From CADEEL01 sp050246475 (GTDB lineage Bacteria > Pseudomonadota > Alphaproteobacteria > Caulobacterales > Aquidulcibacteraceae), in contig JBFWVZ010000003.1 in NCBI GenBank assembly GCA_050246475.1, forward strand, positions 434,001 through 498,000: DNA of 64,000 nucleotides, given 5' to 3'. Numbering within the stretch: the stretch's first letter is position 1; each line of letters opens with the position of its first letter. Made by a program: the position numbers and the translations under genes. This document shows positions 24,643 to 33,262 of this stretch, one piece after another. Below the pieces are notes generated by a model. The model was not told the origin of the DNA. It saw nothing but the letters and a program-made list of their open reading frames with translations, and did no database searches.

Positions 24643-25446
24643 TTATTTCTTCACGATCCATTCGTGCGCGGGATCGTTCTTGAAAATCCACGTCCGCTTC
24701 GGGCCCGCCATCACGTTCAGATAATAGAGATCGTAGCCGTGCGGCGCGCCGACGGGGTGATAGCCCTTCGGCACCATGACGACATCGCCATCCTCCACGC
24801 ACACCGTCTCATCCAGGCTGCGGTCGTCCGTATAGACGCGCTGAAACGCGAACCCCTGCGCTGGATTGAGCCGGTGATAGTACGTCTCCTCCAGCGCGGA
24901 TTCGACGGGCGCGGCGTCGCGATCGTGCTTGTGCGGCGGATAGGAGCTCCAATGCCCGCCCGGCGTGATCACTTCCGCGATGAGCAAGCTTTCGGCCGGC
25001 TCCGTCTCGGGCAGAATGTTGCGCACGAAGCGGGTGTTCGTGCCCTGCCCGCGCTTCTCCAACGAGATCTTGTCGGATGAGATGAGACGCGGCGCGCCGA
25101 CGCCTTCGCCGGGCGCCGAGCAGAGCGCGACCTCCACATCGCTCAGCGCACTGATCGAGTAATCCGTCTCCGACGGAACATAGACGCACGCCGGCGCCGC
25201 ATCTTCGAACACGTTCGCGCGCCCGCCAATGCCGGCGAACGCCTCATCGCCCGCCTTCACGTCCGCTTTGCCGGAGAGGATGACGATGCACGTTTCGCGC
25301 GCGCGCTCACGCCCCTTGTGCGTTTGCCCCGCCGCGAGCTTCACCACTTTGAAGCCGACGAATTTCCAGCCTGCACTTTCCGGCGTGATCTCCAGCACGC
25401 AGCCGTCAGCCGCTGGTTCATGCGGGCGAACGCGCAGCTTCGACAT
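24643..25446 (-). CDS. iolB: 5-deoxy-glucuronate isomerase
   Basis: The 267-residue cupin-type enzyme converts 5-deoxy-glucuronate to 2-deoxy-5-keto-gluconate in the myo-inositol pathway. Family motifs are PPHKHDRD, LEETYYHRLNPAQGFAFQRVY and VPKGYHPVGAPHGYDLYYLNVMAG, carrying the metal-binding histidines and glutamate. ATG 25446 is chosen because it overlaps the iolE stop by one base (TAATG); the frame is open further upstream inside iolE, where it is not real. Cytoplasmic. Regulated with the rest of the operon. Confidence 0.95.
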   Translation of the reverse strand: MSKLRVRPHEPAADGCVLEITPESAGWKFVGFKVVKLAAGQTHKGRERARETCIVILSGKADVKAGDEAFAGIGGRANVFEDAAPACVYVPSETDYSISALSDVEVALCSAPGEGVGAPRLISSDKISLEKRGQGTNTRFVRNILPETEPAESLLIAEVITPGGHWSSYPPHKHDRDAAPVESALEETYYHRLNPAQGFAFQRVYTDDRSLDETVCVEDGDVVMVPKGYHPVGAPHGYDLYYLNVMAGPKRTWIFKNDPAHEWIVKK

Positions 25447-26342
25447 TAGCGTCCCTCCTCGATCAAGCCCGCCGCCGCGGCCTCGCGCTTCAGCGTCGCG
25501 AGCCCCAGCGTCTGGTATTCGCGCGGATTGGCGATGGTGGGATCCTGCTCCGCCTCCACGACGATCCAGCCGGAATAGTCGATGCTCTTCAACGCTTTCA
25601 TGACAACGGAGAAGTCGATCCCCCCGTCGCCCGGCACGGTGAACATGCCCTCGACGACGCCGTCCAGAAAGCTCTTGCCCGCCTTGCGCGCGGCGGCGTG
25701 AACGGGTCCGCGCACATCCTTGCAATGCACGTGCGCGATGCGCGTTGGGTGCTCACTGATCACGCGCACGGGATCGACGCCGCCCAATGCCGCGTGGCCG
25801 GTGTCCAGCGTCAGGCCCACTTCATCGCCGGTGCGTTCGATGAAGTGCGCCAGGTCGTCCGCCCGTTCCACCACCGTGCCCAGATGATGATGATACGCGA
25901 AGCGCAAGCCCTCGCCCTTGATGTAGCGCGCCACCGCCGTCAGCCGTTCGCCGAACGCATCCCAGTTCGCAAGCCGCGGCGTCGCGGTCAGCGGCTGCGC
26001 GCGATCGCCATGCACGGCGTTGCTCGTCTCGGCAAAGACAAACACGGTCGAACTCATCGCCTTCAGCAAAGCGAGATGAGGCTGCAACGCCTCAATCTCC
26101 GCCTCCGCCGATTGCACGAGGAGGCTCCCGCTATACCAGCCGCCGACGAGCGCGAGCTTGTGGCGCGCGAGCAGCGGGGCGAGCGCTGCCGCATCGCGCG
26201 GAAACTTGCCGCCGAGTTCGATGCCTTCGAAGCCGATCGCGGCCGCTTCGGCCAGGATCGTCTCCAGCGGCGTATCGCCGCCCAGTTCGGGCATGTCGTC
26301 GTTGGCCCACGCAATGGGGCTCACGCCAAAGCGGATGCTCAT
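25446..26342 (-). CDS. iolE: Inosose dehydratase
   Basis: The 298-residue TIM-barrel enzyme dehydrates scyllo-inosose to 3D-trihydroxycyclohexane-dione. Family landmarks are FGVSPIAWANDDMPELGG at the N-terminus, GFEGIELGG, AYHHHLGTVVE, LTLDTGHAALGG, HVHCKDV and EAEQDP; the metal-binding Glu, Asp, His and Glu are visible. ATG 26342 overlaps the iolD stop in the arrangement ATGA. Length matches IolE from other proteobacteria. Confidence 0.95.
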   Translation of the reverse strand: MSIRFGVSPIAWANDDMPELGGDTPLETILAEAAAIGFEGIELGGKFPRDAAALAPLLARHKLALVGGWYSGSLLVQSAEAEIEALQPHLALLKAMSSTVFVFAETSNAVHGDRAQPLTATPRLANWDAFGERLTAVARYIKGEGLRFAYHHHLGTVVERADDLAHFIERTGDEVGLTLDTGHAALGGVDPVRVISEHPTRIAHVHCKDVRGPVHAAARKAGKSFLDGVVEGMFTVPGDGGIDFSVVMKALKSIDYSGWIVVEAEQDPTIANPREYQTLGLATLKREAAAAGLIEEGR

Positions 26343-28168
26343 GATTTGAGTTTCTCTTCGTAGGTCTTGCGCGCCGTGCGCACGGCGCCACGCTCCGACA
26401 CTTCCGGGACCGCAACATCCCACCACCAGCCGCCGGCCTCGGTCGAGATCATCGGATCGGTGTCGATGACGATGACGTGCGTTTTCTTCGATCGCTTCGC
26501 GCGCGTGAGCGCGGCGGAAAGATCGCCGACCGTTTCCACTTTCTCCGCGATCGCGCCCAGGCTTTCCGCGTGCTTGGCGAAATCGATGTCCGGCAACGCT
26601 TCGTGCCGTGCATCCGCCAGGAGATTGTTGAAGCTCTCCGCGCCCGTCGAGCGCTGCAAACGGTTGATGCAGCCGAACCCGCGATTGTCCAAAACGACGA
26701 TGGTGAGCTTTCGCCCCATCATCACCGAGGTCGCGATCTCGGAATTCATCATCAGATAGGACCCGTCGCCCACCATGACGATCACGTCGCGCTCCGGCGC
26801 GGCCATCTTCACGCCGAGCCCGCCCGCAATCTCATAGCCCATGCACGAATAGCCATATTCGAGATGGTAGCCGCCGGGTCCGCTCGCGCGCCACAGCTTG
26901 TGCAATTCGCCTGGCAAGCCGCCCGCCGCGCACACGATCGTCGTCTTCTCATCCGCCGCGCGCTGCACCGCGCCGATCACCTGCGCATCGCTCGGCAGCT
27001 TTTGATCGTTCGCCGTGCGTGTCACGGCATCCACCGCTTCGCGCCACGCGCCCGCGCGTTGTGCGTTGCGCTCACGCCAGGCGGCGGGCGCGGACCAATC
27101 CTTCATCGCCGTATCGAGCGCCTCGATCGCCGCGCGCGCATCGCCCACGACCGCCTCGGCGCCATGCTTCACCGCATCGAACGCCTGCACGTTCACTTGG
27201 AAGAGCTTCGCCTTCTTGAACAGCGTGCGCGAGCCAGTGGTGAAATCCTGGAGCCGCGTGCCCACGCCAATGACGAGATCGGCTTCCGCCGCCGCATCGT
27301 TGGCCGCGCTCGCGCCCGTCACGCCGATCGAGCCAAGCGTCTGCGCGTGATCCCAGGCGAACGCGCCCTTGCCGGCTTGCGTCTCCGCGACCGGCACGCC
27401 CGTGCGCTCAGCGAACGCCGCCAACGCGCCTTCCGCTTCGCTGTAAAGCACGCCGCCACCGGCGATGATGAGCGGCGCGCGCGCTTGCCTGAGCGCCGCG
27501 GCAAGATCGGCAATCTCCCGCGGATCGGGAGAAGCGCGCCGGATGCGCCACACGCGCCGCCCGAAAAACTCGCTTGGATAGTCGAACGCCTCGGCCTGCA
27601 CGTCCTGACAAAAGGCGAGCGTAACAGGCCCACAACGCGCCGGGTCAATGAGCGTATTCATCGCCTTCGGCAGTGCATCGAGCAATTGCTCAGGCCGTGC
27701 AAGACGGTCGAAATAGCGGGAGACCGGGCGGAAGCAATCGTTCGCGCTCACACTCCCGTCCGCGAAATCCTCCACCTGCTGCAACACCGGATCGGGCCTG
27801 CGGCTCGCATAGACGTCGCCGGGCATGAGCAACACTGGCAGCCGGTTCACGTGCGCGAGCGCCGCGGCCGTCACCATGTTCGTCGCGCCAGGGCCGATGG
27901 ATGTCGTGCAGATCATCGCGCGCTTGCGGCGCATCTGTTTGGCGTAGGCGATCGCGGCATGCGCCATCGCCTGCTCATTGTGCGCGCGATAGGTCGGCAG
28001 CGCATCGCGCGATGCGTGCAGCGCTTCGCCAAGGCCCGCGACATTGCCGTGCCCAAAGATCGCCCACACGCCCGCGAAATACGGAACCTCGCGCCCGTCG
28101 ATCTCGACGAACTGGTTGGCGAGCCATCGCACGGCGGCTTGCGCCGCGGTTAGACGCTGGCGCGCCAT
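26339..28168 (-). CDS. iolD: 3D-(3,5/4)-trihydroxycyclohexane-1,2-dione hydrolase
   Basis: The 609-residue thiamine-diphosphate enzyme opens the ring of the diketone made by IolE. ATG 28168 (MARQRLTAAQAAVRWLANQF) is preferred over 28204; it overlaps the end of iolC by 19 bases. The thiamine-activating glutamate lies in AHNEQAMAHAAIAYAK, and the diphosphate/Mg motif is VGDGSYLMMNSEIATS with DNRGFGCINRLQ. Length and motif order match IolD rather than acetolactate synthase. Confidence 0.95.
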   Translation of the reverse strand: MARQRLTAAQAAVRWLANQFVEIDGREVPYFAGVWAIFGHGNVAGLGEALHASRDALPTYRAHNEQAMAHAAIAYAKQMRRKRAMICTTSIGPGATNMVTAAALAHVNRLPVLLMPGDVYASRRPDPVLQQVEDFADGSVSANDCFRPVSRYFDRLARPEQLLDALPKAMNTLIDPARCGPVTLAFCQDVQAEAFDYPSEFFGRRVWRIRRASPDPREIADLAAALRQARAPLIIAGGGVLYSEAEGALAAFAERTGVPVAETQAGKGAFAWDHAQTLGSIGVTGASAANDAAAEADLVIGVGTRLQDFTTGSRTLFKKAKLFQVNVQAFDAVKHGAEAVVGDARAAIEALDTAMKDWSAPAAWRERNAQRAGAWREAVDAVTRTANDQKLPSDAQVIGAVQRAADEKTTIVCAAGGLPGELHKLWRASGPGGYHLEYGYSCMGYEIAGGLGVKMAAPERDVIVMVGDGSYLMMNSEIATSVMMGRKLTIVVLDNRGFGCINRLQRSTGAESFNNLLADARHEALPDIDFAKHAESLGAIAEKVETVGDLSAALTRAKRSKKTHVIVIDTDPMISTEAGGWWWDVAVPEVSERGAVRTARKTYEEKLKS

Positions 28169-30096
28169 GCGCTCTTCTCCCGCGCCGCGCGCGCCGCGCG
28201 CCATGCATCCGTCAGCTCGCCCAAATTAGCCGCCAGCGCATCGATGACCGCCGCATCGCTCATCTTGCCCGCGAACCATTCCTCCGCCGCGTCGGTGAAA
28301 ATCGTGCGCCCGACCGCGAACCCTTTGACGATCGGCGCTTTCGCCGCGACCGCAAAGGAGCGCACGAGATCGGCCTTGGGCGCGGAGAGGCCCAGCAATA
28401 CGACTCCGCGGCAATAGGGATCGTTGGCATTGATCGTGCGTTCGATCGCGGCCCACGCATCGCCGTCATCCACCGGTTCGAGCTTCCACCAATCGGGTTT
28501 GATGCCGATATCGTAGATGCGCTGCAGCGCGCGCGCGGTCGTGTGCGCATCCACCGCGCCATTCTTGGAGACGATTATTTCCAACAGGAATTCGTGTCGG
28601 GTCTGGCGGCATGCGTCGAACAGGCGGATAAGCTGGCGCTCCTGTCGCGCCTTCAAATCCGCATCGTCGTCGGGATGGTAGAACGCCAAGCACTTGACGA
28701 CGTGATTGAGCGGCCAAGCGCGCAATTCATTGGCGACATCGGCGCTTCCTTCAAACGCCAGCGGCTTCGAGCCCGGCAATTCGATTGGGCGCGCGATCCA
28801 ATAAGGGTGATCTGCCGCGGCTTCGAGCGCGCGCATGCCGTGGCGGCCGTCGATGATGAGCCCAAAGCGCGGATCGCCGCCCGCGAGTTTCGACACCGCC
28901 GCGAGCGCGAGCGTCTTGAAGGCGCCGATGCGCGCCTCCTCAACGCCCATGCGCTGCGCGAGCTCTTCAAATTGCGTGCGGTGGTCGATCGCCAGCACGG
29001 TGAGCTCATCGTAAGCGCCGCGCCGCGTCGTCGCCCAATGGATGTGCTCGAGCTCGGCGTCTTCACGCAGGCGGAACGGGCGGTCGCGCTTGGCGAGGAA
29101 CGCCTCCATTTCCGGCCATGTCGGCATCGCGGGCGCGCAGCCGTGCCGCGAAACGACAATAGCGCCCGCGGCGTTCGCCAGTTCGCAGCACGAGGAGGGC
29201 GGCATGTCGCGTAGCCACCCTCGCAGGAAACCCGCCATGAATGCGTCGCCCGCGCCGAGCACGTTGAACACTTCGACCGGAAAGCCTGCGCCGACGACGC
29301 CGTCATCTGGATTCTTCGGGATCGCGCCTTGATAGGCAACGCACCCCGCGGCGCCGCGCTTCATCACGATCGTTCCCGGCGTTTTCGCGCGGATCGCTTC
29401 GAGCGCCGCGCGGGTATCGGTCGTCCCGCCGATGATGTGGATTTCTTCTTCCGTGCCGACGACGAGATCGCAGAGCGGCAGCACACGCTGCATCTGCTCT
29501 GTCACCTGAGCGGCGGCGACAAAACGATCCTCACCGCGATCTTTTCCTGCAACGCCCCAGAGCACAGGGCGGTAGTCGATATCGAGCGCGACGCGATTGC
29601 CCGTTTCCTTCGCGATCGTCGCTGCCTTCATGCTCGCGGCGAACACGTTCGGTTTCGAAAGATGCGTGCCGGAAAGCACCACCGCCTTGGCCGCGCGGAT
29701 GAAAGCGGGGTCGATATCCTCTTCGCAGAGCGCCATGTCGGCGCAGTTCTCGCGATAGAAGAGGAGCGGAAACGTATCAGGATCGCGGATGCCGAGGAAA
29801 ACGAGCGCCGTCAGCCGTTCGCCGTCGTCCTTGAGCCCGCGCACATCGACGCCTTCGCGCTTCATCTCCTCGCGGATGAAGCGGCCCATGTGATCGCCGC
29901 CCACGCGCGAGAGGATCGCGCTCTTCAAGCCAAGGCGCGCCGCGCCTACTGCGGTGTTCGCGGGGCTGCCGCCCAGATATTTCGCGAACGAGCCCACCGC
30001 TTCGAGCGGCGCGCCGATCTGCTCTCCATAGAGATCGACCGCCGCGCGCCCGATCGCGATCAGATCCAACCCCTCTGAAGCGCCCGGTTGGGCCAT
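28150..30096 (-). CDS. iolC: Fused 5-dehydro-2-deoxygluconokinase and DUF2090 (aldolase-like) protein
   Basis: The protein has about 648 residues from ATG 30096 (MAQPGASEGLDLIAIGRAAV). Residues about 1-325 are a PfkB sugar kinase with GGSPANTAVGAARLG and the catalytic GAGDAFMAGFLRG. They phosphorylate 2-deoxy-5-keto-gluconate. Residues about 345-640 are a DUF2090 domain (LTVLAIDHRTQFEELAQRMG, then ALDA-like LIDGRHG), which in proteobacteria is annotated as the aldolase step that splits the phosphorylated product. So one polypeptide probably covers the IolC and IolJ steps. It is the first gene of the operon, with a candidate operator 58-71 bases upstream of the start. Confidence 0.92.
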   Translation of the reverse strand: MAQPGASEGLDLIAIGRAAVDLYGEQIGAPLEAVGSFAKYLGGSPANTAVGAARLGLKSAILSRVGGDHMGRFIREEMKREGVDVRGLKDDGERLTALVFLGIRDPDTFPLLFYRENCADMALCEEDIDPAFIRAAKAVVLSGTHLSKPNVFAASMKAATIAKETGNRVALDIDYRPVLWGVAGKDRGEDRFVAAAQVTEQMQRVLPLCDLVVGTEEEIHIIGGTTDTRAALEAIRAKTPGTIVMKRGAAGCVAYQGAIPKNPDDGVVGAGFPVEVFNVLGAGDAFMAGFLRGWLRDMPPSSCCELANAAGAIVVSRHGCAPAMPTWPEMEAFLAKRDRPFRLREDAELEHIHWATTRRGAYDELTVLAIDHRTQFEELAQRMGVEEARIGAFKTLALAAVSKLAGGDPRFGLIIDGRHGMRALEAAADHPYWIARPIELPGSKPLAFEGSADVANELRAWPLNHVVKCLAFYHPDDDADLKARQERQLIRLFDACRQTRHEFLLEIIVSKNGAVDAHTTARALQRIYDIGIKPDWWKLEPVDDGDAWAAIERTINANDPYCRGVVLLGLSAPKADLVRSFAVAAKAPIVKGFAVGRTIFTDAAEEWFAGKMSDAAVIDALAANLGELTDAWRAARAAREKSAWRASV

Positions 30097-30153
30097 CGAG
30101 CGTCTCTCGCGCATGCACGCCCCGCGCCCGCTTGGGCCGCGCCGGCCAACAAT

Positions 30154-30167
30154 GAAATTGTTATTCC
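30154..30167 (-). promoter_or_regulatory. Candidate RpiR/IolR operator before iolC
   Basis: On the iolC strand the sequence reads GGAATAACAATTTC, i.e. GGAA-N6-TTTC. Next to it are two direct TGGAATA copies (30163-30178). The rhizobial RpiR-type regulator of inositol genes is reported to use a GGAA-N6-TTCC palindrome, one base different. The same form occurs before iolG and before the receptor/phytase pair. Confidence 0.55.
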
Positions 30168-30194
30168 ACGTATTCCATAAATGCAACGTCCGTT

Positions 30195-31073
30195 TCAGTG
30201 CGGCCCCGGCGCCGCCCGCTTGCGGGCCGCCTTTGGCGTCGTTTCGAACGCGAACGAGATGACCAGCGCCTGCGCCAGGCAGATCGAGGCCGCGAGCGAG
30301 CGGAACTTGCGCACCTCCGCTTCGCGCACCTGCAAGACAAGCGTCGCCGGCTTCGCCACCGGGCTCACCAGGCTGTCGCTGATCGAGAGCACCTTGGCGC
30401 CGGCGGCGGCGGCCGTCTCGATGAGGCGAACCGTCTCCTCCGCGTAGGGGTGATAAGAAACCGCGATAAGCAGATCGTCGCGTGCAATCGCCTGGATCTG
30501 CTGTCGCGCGAGCCCGCCGACGCCATCGACGAACATCGTGCGTTTGTTCACCTGTTGCAGCGAGTACGCGAGATAGGACGCCACCGGAAAGGCGCGCCGG
30601 AAACCCGTGACGTACACGGTGTCGGCCTGCGCGATGAGCTTCACGGCGGCCTGAATCTCTTTGGCGCTAACGATTTGGCCGAGATTGCGCAGCGAAAGCG
30701 TATTGCCTTCGATGAACTCGGCAAGCACGTCGGCCGGCCCGCCGACGGCGCGCGAATCCACGCTCTCGGTGAATTGCCGGACGCGCTCGCCATAGCCCAG
30801 GACCGCGTTGCCGTTCATCAGCGCATCGCGAAACACGCGCTGCATCTGGCTCGCCCCCTCGAACCCGATGGCCTTTGCGAACCGCACGATCGCGGAAGGC
30901 TGCACGCCCGCGCGCTCGGCGATCACCGCGAGCGTCTCCAGCGCCACGGCGTTCGGCTCATCGAGCACATAGCGCGCAATCTGCTGCAGGCGCTTTGAGA
31001 GCCGCTCGTAGTTTTCGAGGATCGCGGCGCGCAGCGCCTCGGCCGTTTCAGGCGCCCCTTGGGCGATGCTCAT
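30195..31073 (-). CDS. RpiR/MurR family transcriptional regulator of inositol catabolism
   Basis: The 292-residue protein starts at ATG 31073 with GGAGG about 6 bases upstream. Residues 10-85 are the RpiR helix-turn-helix (LSKRLQQIARYVLDEPNAVA, AGVQPSAIVRFAKAIGFEG). Residues 130-265 are a SIS sugar-phosphate-binding domain (DTVYVTGFRRAFPVASYLAY, LIAVSYHPYAEETVRLIETA). Proteins of this kind (rhizobial IolR) repress inositol genes until a pathway intermediate binds the SIS domain. It stands between the iolC operon and the divergent iolG pair, both with matching operator motifs. Confidence 0.88.
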   Translation of the reverse strand: MSIAQGAPETAEALRAAILENYERLSKRLQQIARYVLDEPNAVALETLAVIAERAGVQPSAIVRFAKAIGFEGASQMQRVFRDALMNGNAVLGYGERVRQFTESVDSRAVGGPADVLAEFIEGNTLSLRNLGQIVSAKEIQAAVKLIAQADTVYVTGFRRAFPVASYLAYSLQQVNKRTMFVDGVGGLARQQIQAIARDDLLIAVSYHPYAEETVRLIETAAAAGAKVLSISDSLVSPVAKPATLVLQVREAEVRKFRSLAASICLAQALVISFAFETTPKAARKRAAPGPH

Positions 31074-31122
31074 CGGGGCCTCCGGCGCCTCATTTCCGCA
31101 ACAGAATAGATTTTCTGTGTGT

Positions 31123-31174
31123 GGAACGCAATGTTCAATGGAACGCGCCTTGCCGAAACTGAAAATCTCGTTCC
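31123..31174. promoter_or_regulatory. Two candidate RpiR operators between rpiR and iolG
   Basis: GGAACGCAATGTTC (31123-31136, GGAA-N6-GTTC) and GAAAATCTCGTTCC (31161-31174; GGAA-N6-TTTC on the other strand) lie in the 145-base divergent region. A further GGAACG occurs at 31140-31145. The layout would allow the regulator to control itself and both iolG genes. Confidence 0.5.
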
Positions 31175-31218
31175 ATAAGCGGGCGCGGGCGCAACAGCCG
31201 TTTTGAGGGGCGGATTCG

Positions 31219-32208
31219 ATGGCGGGCGGGCGGAAGGTGGCGCTCTTGGGCGCGGGCCGGATGGGCCAAATCCACGGCCCCAACGCCGCCCATCACCCCG
31301 GACTGACGCTTGCCGCCATCGTCGATCCGAACCGCGCGCTCGCCGCGCCGCTCGCGGCCCAGACCGGCGCCGAAGTCGCCGAGCTTGGCGCGGTTCTCGC
31401 GGACAAATCCATCGAAGGGATCATCGTCGCCAGCTCCACGGACATGCATCTGGAGCACGCGGTGGCCGCGCTCTCCGCCGGCAAGATCGTCTTCTGCGAG
31501 AAGCCCGTCGATCTCGATCTCGCCAAGGCGCGCGCAGCCGCCAAGACATTCGCGGGCGCGCCCTTCCTGCTCGGTTTCAACCGCCGCTTCGATCCCCACT
31601 TTCAAGCGCTCAAGGCGAAGATCGACGAGGGCGCCATCGGCAAGCTCGAGACGCTCTCGCTGATCAATCACGATCCGGCTTCCCCGCCGGCGGATTTCGT
31701 TCCTCGCTCCGGCGGCCTCTTCAAGGACTTCACCATCCACGACTTGGATCTCGCCCGCTGGCTGCTGGATGAGGAGCCGTCGCAAATCTTCGCGATGGCA
31801 AGCTGCCTCGTGGATCCAGAGATCGGCCGCATGGGCGACGTGGACACCGCGCGCGTGATGCTCAAGACGCCGTCGGGACGGCTCTGCGTCATCGCCAACA
31901 CGCGCCGCAGCGGCATGGGCTACGATCAGCGCGTCGAAGCGTTCGGCTCGAACGGCATGGCCAATGTCGCCAATGTCCGCAACGATACGGTCGAAGCGCA
32001 GAACGAAGCAGGCGGCCAATCCGCGCCCGTCCCGTACAATTTTCTAGCGCGCTACATGCAATCCTACGCCGCCGAAGTGGATCATTTCGCGGAGATGATG
32101 GCCGGGCGCGCCAGGCCGCGCGTCGGCTACGAGGACGGCATCGCCGCGCTCGTGCTTGCCGAAGCCGCCGGCCTCTCCGCCAAAACCAACGCTCCCGTCG
32201 ATCTTTGA
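31219..32208 (+). CDS. iolG: Inositol 2-dehydrogenase (first copy)
   Basis: The 329-residue Gfo/Idh/MocA enzyme oxidises myo-inositol to scyllo-inosose with NAD. The Rossmann motif is LLGAGRMGQIH near the N-terminus, the catalytic lysine is in EKPVDLDL, and the catalytic Asp/His pair appears in DFTIHDLDLARWLL. The RRFDPHF and DTARVMLKTPSGRLCVIANT segments are typical of IolG. Its start follows a candidate RpiR operator by 44 bases. The second copy begins 10 bases after its stop. Confidence 0.93.
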   Translation: MAGGRKVALLGAGRMGQIHGPNAAHHPGLTLAAIVDPNRALAAPLAAQTGAEVAELGAVLADKSIEGIIVASSTDMHLEHAVAALSAGKIVFCEKPVDLDLAKARAAAKTFAGAPFLLGFNRRFDPHFQALKAKIDEGAIGKLETLSLINHDPASPPADFVPRSGGLFKDFTIHDLDLARWLLDEEPSQIFAMASCLVDPEIGRMGDVDTARVMLKTPSGRLCVIANTRRSGMGYDQRVEAFGSNGMANVANVRNDTVEAQNEAGGQSAPVPYNFLARYMQSYAAEVDHFAEMMAGRARPRVGYEDGIAALVLAEAAGLSAKTNAPVDL

Positions 32209-32218
32209 GGCGAATTCC

Positions 32219-33202
32219 ATGACCAAGAAACTCGCTCTCATCGGCGCCGGGCGCATCGGCAAAATTCACGCGAAGAACGCCGCGTTGAGCGCGCGCCTCT
32301 CCCTCTCGCTCGTGATCGATCCCGTCGCGGAGGCGGCAAAGACCCTTGCGGACGAATACGGCGCGAAGGTTGCCGATCTCGACACGGCGCTCGGCGATTC
32401 CGCAATCGATGGAATCGTCATCGCCTCCTCGACCGACACGCACCTGGATTACGCATTGCGCGCCGCGAAGGCCGGCAAGGCGATCTTCTGCGAAAAGCCG
32501 CTCGACCTCGATCTTGCGCGCGCACGCACGGAGGGCGCGCCGCTCGCGAACGCGAACATCCTGCTCGCCTTCAACCGCCGCTTCGATCCGCACTTTGCTG
32601 CGTTTCAAGCGAAGCTCGCATCAGGCGCCATCGGCAAGCTCGAAGCGTTGCACATCACGAGCCACGATCCCGCGCCGCCCCCGCCCGGTTACATCCCGGT
32701 AAGCGGCGGGCTCTTCAAGGATATGGCGATCCACGATTTCGATATGGCGCGCTGGCTCCTGGGCGAAGAGCCCATCGAAGTGTTCGCCGCCGCGAGCTGC
32801 CTCGTCGATCCCGAGATTGGCCGCATGGGCGATGTGGACACCGCGAAGACATTGCTGCGCACGAAAGCGGGCGTGATGTGCGTCATCTCCAACAGCCGCC
32901 GCAGCGGCTACGGTTACGATCAGCGCATCGAGGCGTTCGGCTCGGCTGGCGCGCTCAAGGCCGGCAATGTCACCGAAAGCACCGTCAGCGTCTGGAGCGA
33001 GGCGGGCGCGCGGGCGGATCGCTTCCAGAATTTCTTCCTCGATCGCTACGCAGGCGCCTACGCGCGCGAAATGGATCACTTCGCCGACATGCTCGAAGGC
33101 AAAGCCAAGCCGCTTATCGGTTACGCGGATGGCGTGGCCGCCCTCGCGCTCGCGGAAGCAGCCGGCGAAAGCGCAAAGAGCGGCAAGGTCGTAAAGCTCT
33201 GA
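32219..33202 (+). CDS. Inositol 2-dehydrogenase paralogue (second copy)
   Basis: The 327-residue protein starts at ATG 32219 and is a close relative of the gene just before it: the same Rossmann motif (LIGAGRIGKIH), the EKPLDLDLARA lysine motif, DMAIHDFDMARWLLGEEP and SCLVDPEIGRMGDVDTA are shared. Tandem duplication followed by divergence is the simple explanation. One copy may have turned to another stereoisomer, such as scyllo- or D-chiro-inositol, as with the separate IolG and IolX/IolW of other bacteria. Sequence alone does not say which copy does which. Confidence 0.9.
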   Translation: MTKKLALIGAGRIGKIHAKNAALSARLSLSLVIDPVAEAAKTLADEYGAKVADLDTALGDSAIDGIVIASSTDTHLDYALRAAKAGKAIFCEKPLDLDLARARTEGAPLANANILLAFNRRFDPHFAAFQAKLASGAIGKLEALHITSHDPAPPPPGYIPVSGGLFKDMAIHDFDMARWLLGEEPIEVFAAASCLVDPEIGRMGDVDTAKTLLRTKAGVMCVISNSRRSGYGYDQRIEAFGSAGALKAGNVTESTVSVWSEAGARADRFQNFFLDRYAGAYAREMDHFADMLEGKAKPLIGYADGVAALALAEAAGESAKSGKVVKL

Positions 33203-33211
33203 AAAAGAAAA

Positions 33212-33237
33212 CGGCGGCGCTCCGAAGAGCGCCGCCG
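33212..33237. terminator. Bidirectional terminator between iolG2 and the receptor gene
   Basis: CGGCGGCGCTC (33212-33222) pairs perfectly with GAGCGCCGCCG (33227-33237) around a CGAA tetraloop. For the minus-strand receptor transcript the stem is followed by a T-rich run (TTTTCTTTTTC), a classical intrinsic terminator. It lies 9 bases after the iolG2 stop and can also end that transcript. Confidence 0.85.
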
Positions 33238-33262
33238 CGAGGTTTGGAGGGAAACGCGCGTC

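Noticed and set aside
23590..25080. A 496-codon open frame opposite the transporter and iolB
   Set aside because: It spans two recognised genes on the other strand and contains no motif.
26477..28153. A 558-codon open frame opposite iolD
   Set aside because: Arg/His-rich shadow of a clear IolD enzyme. High GC keeps antisense frames open.
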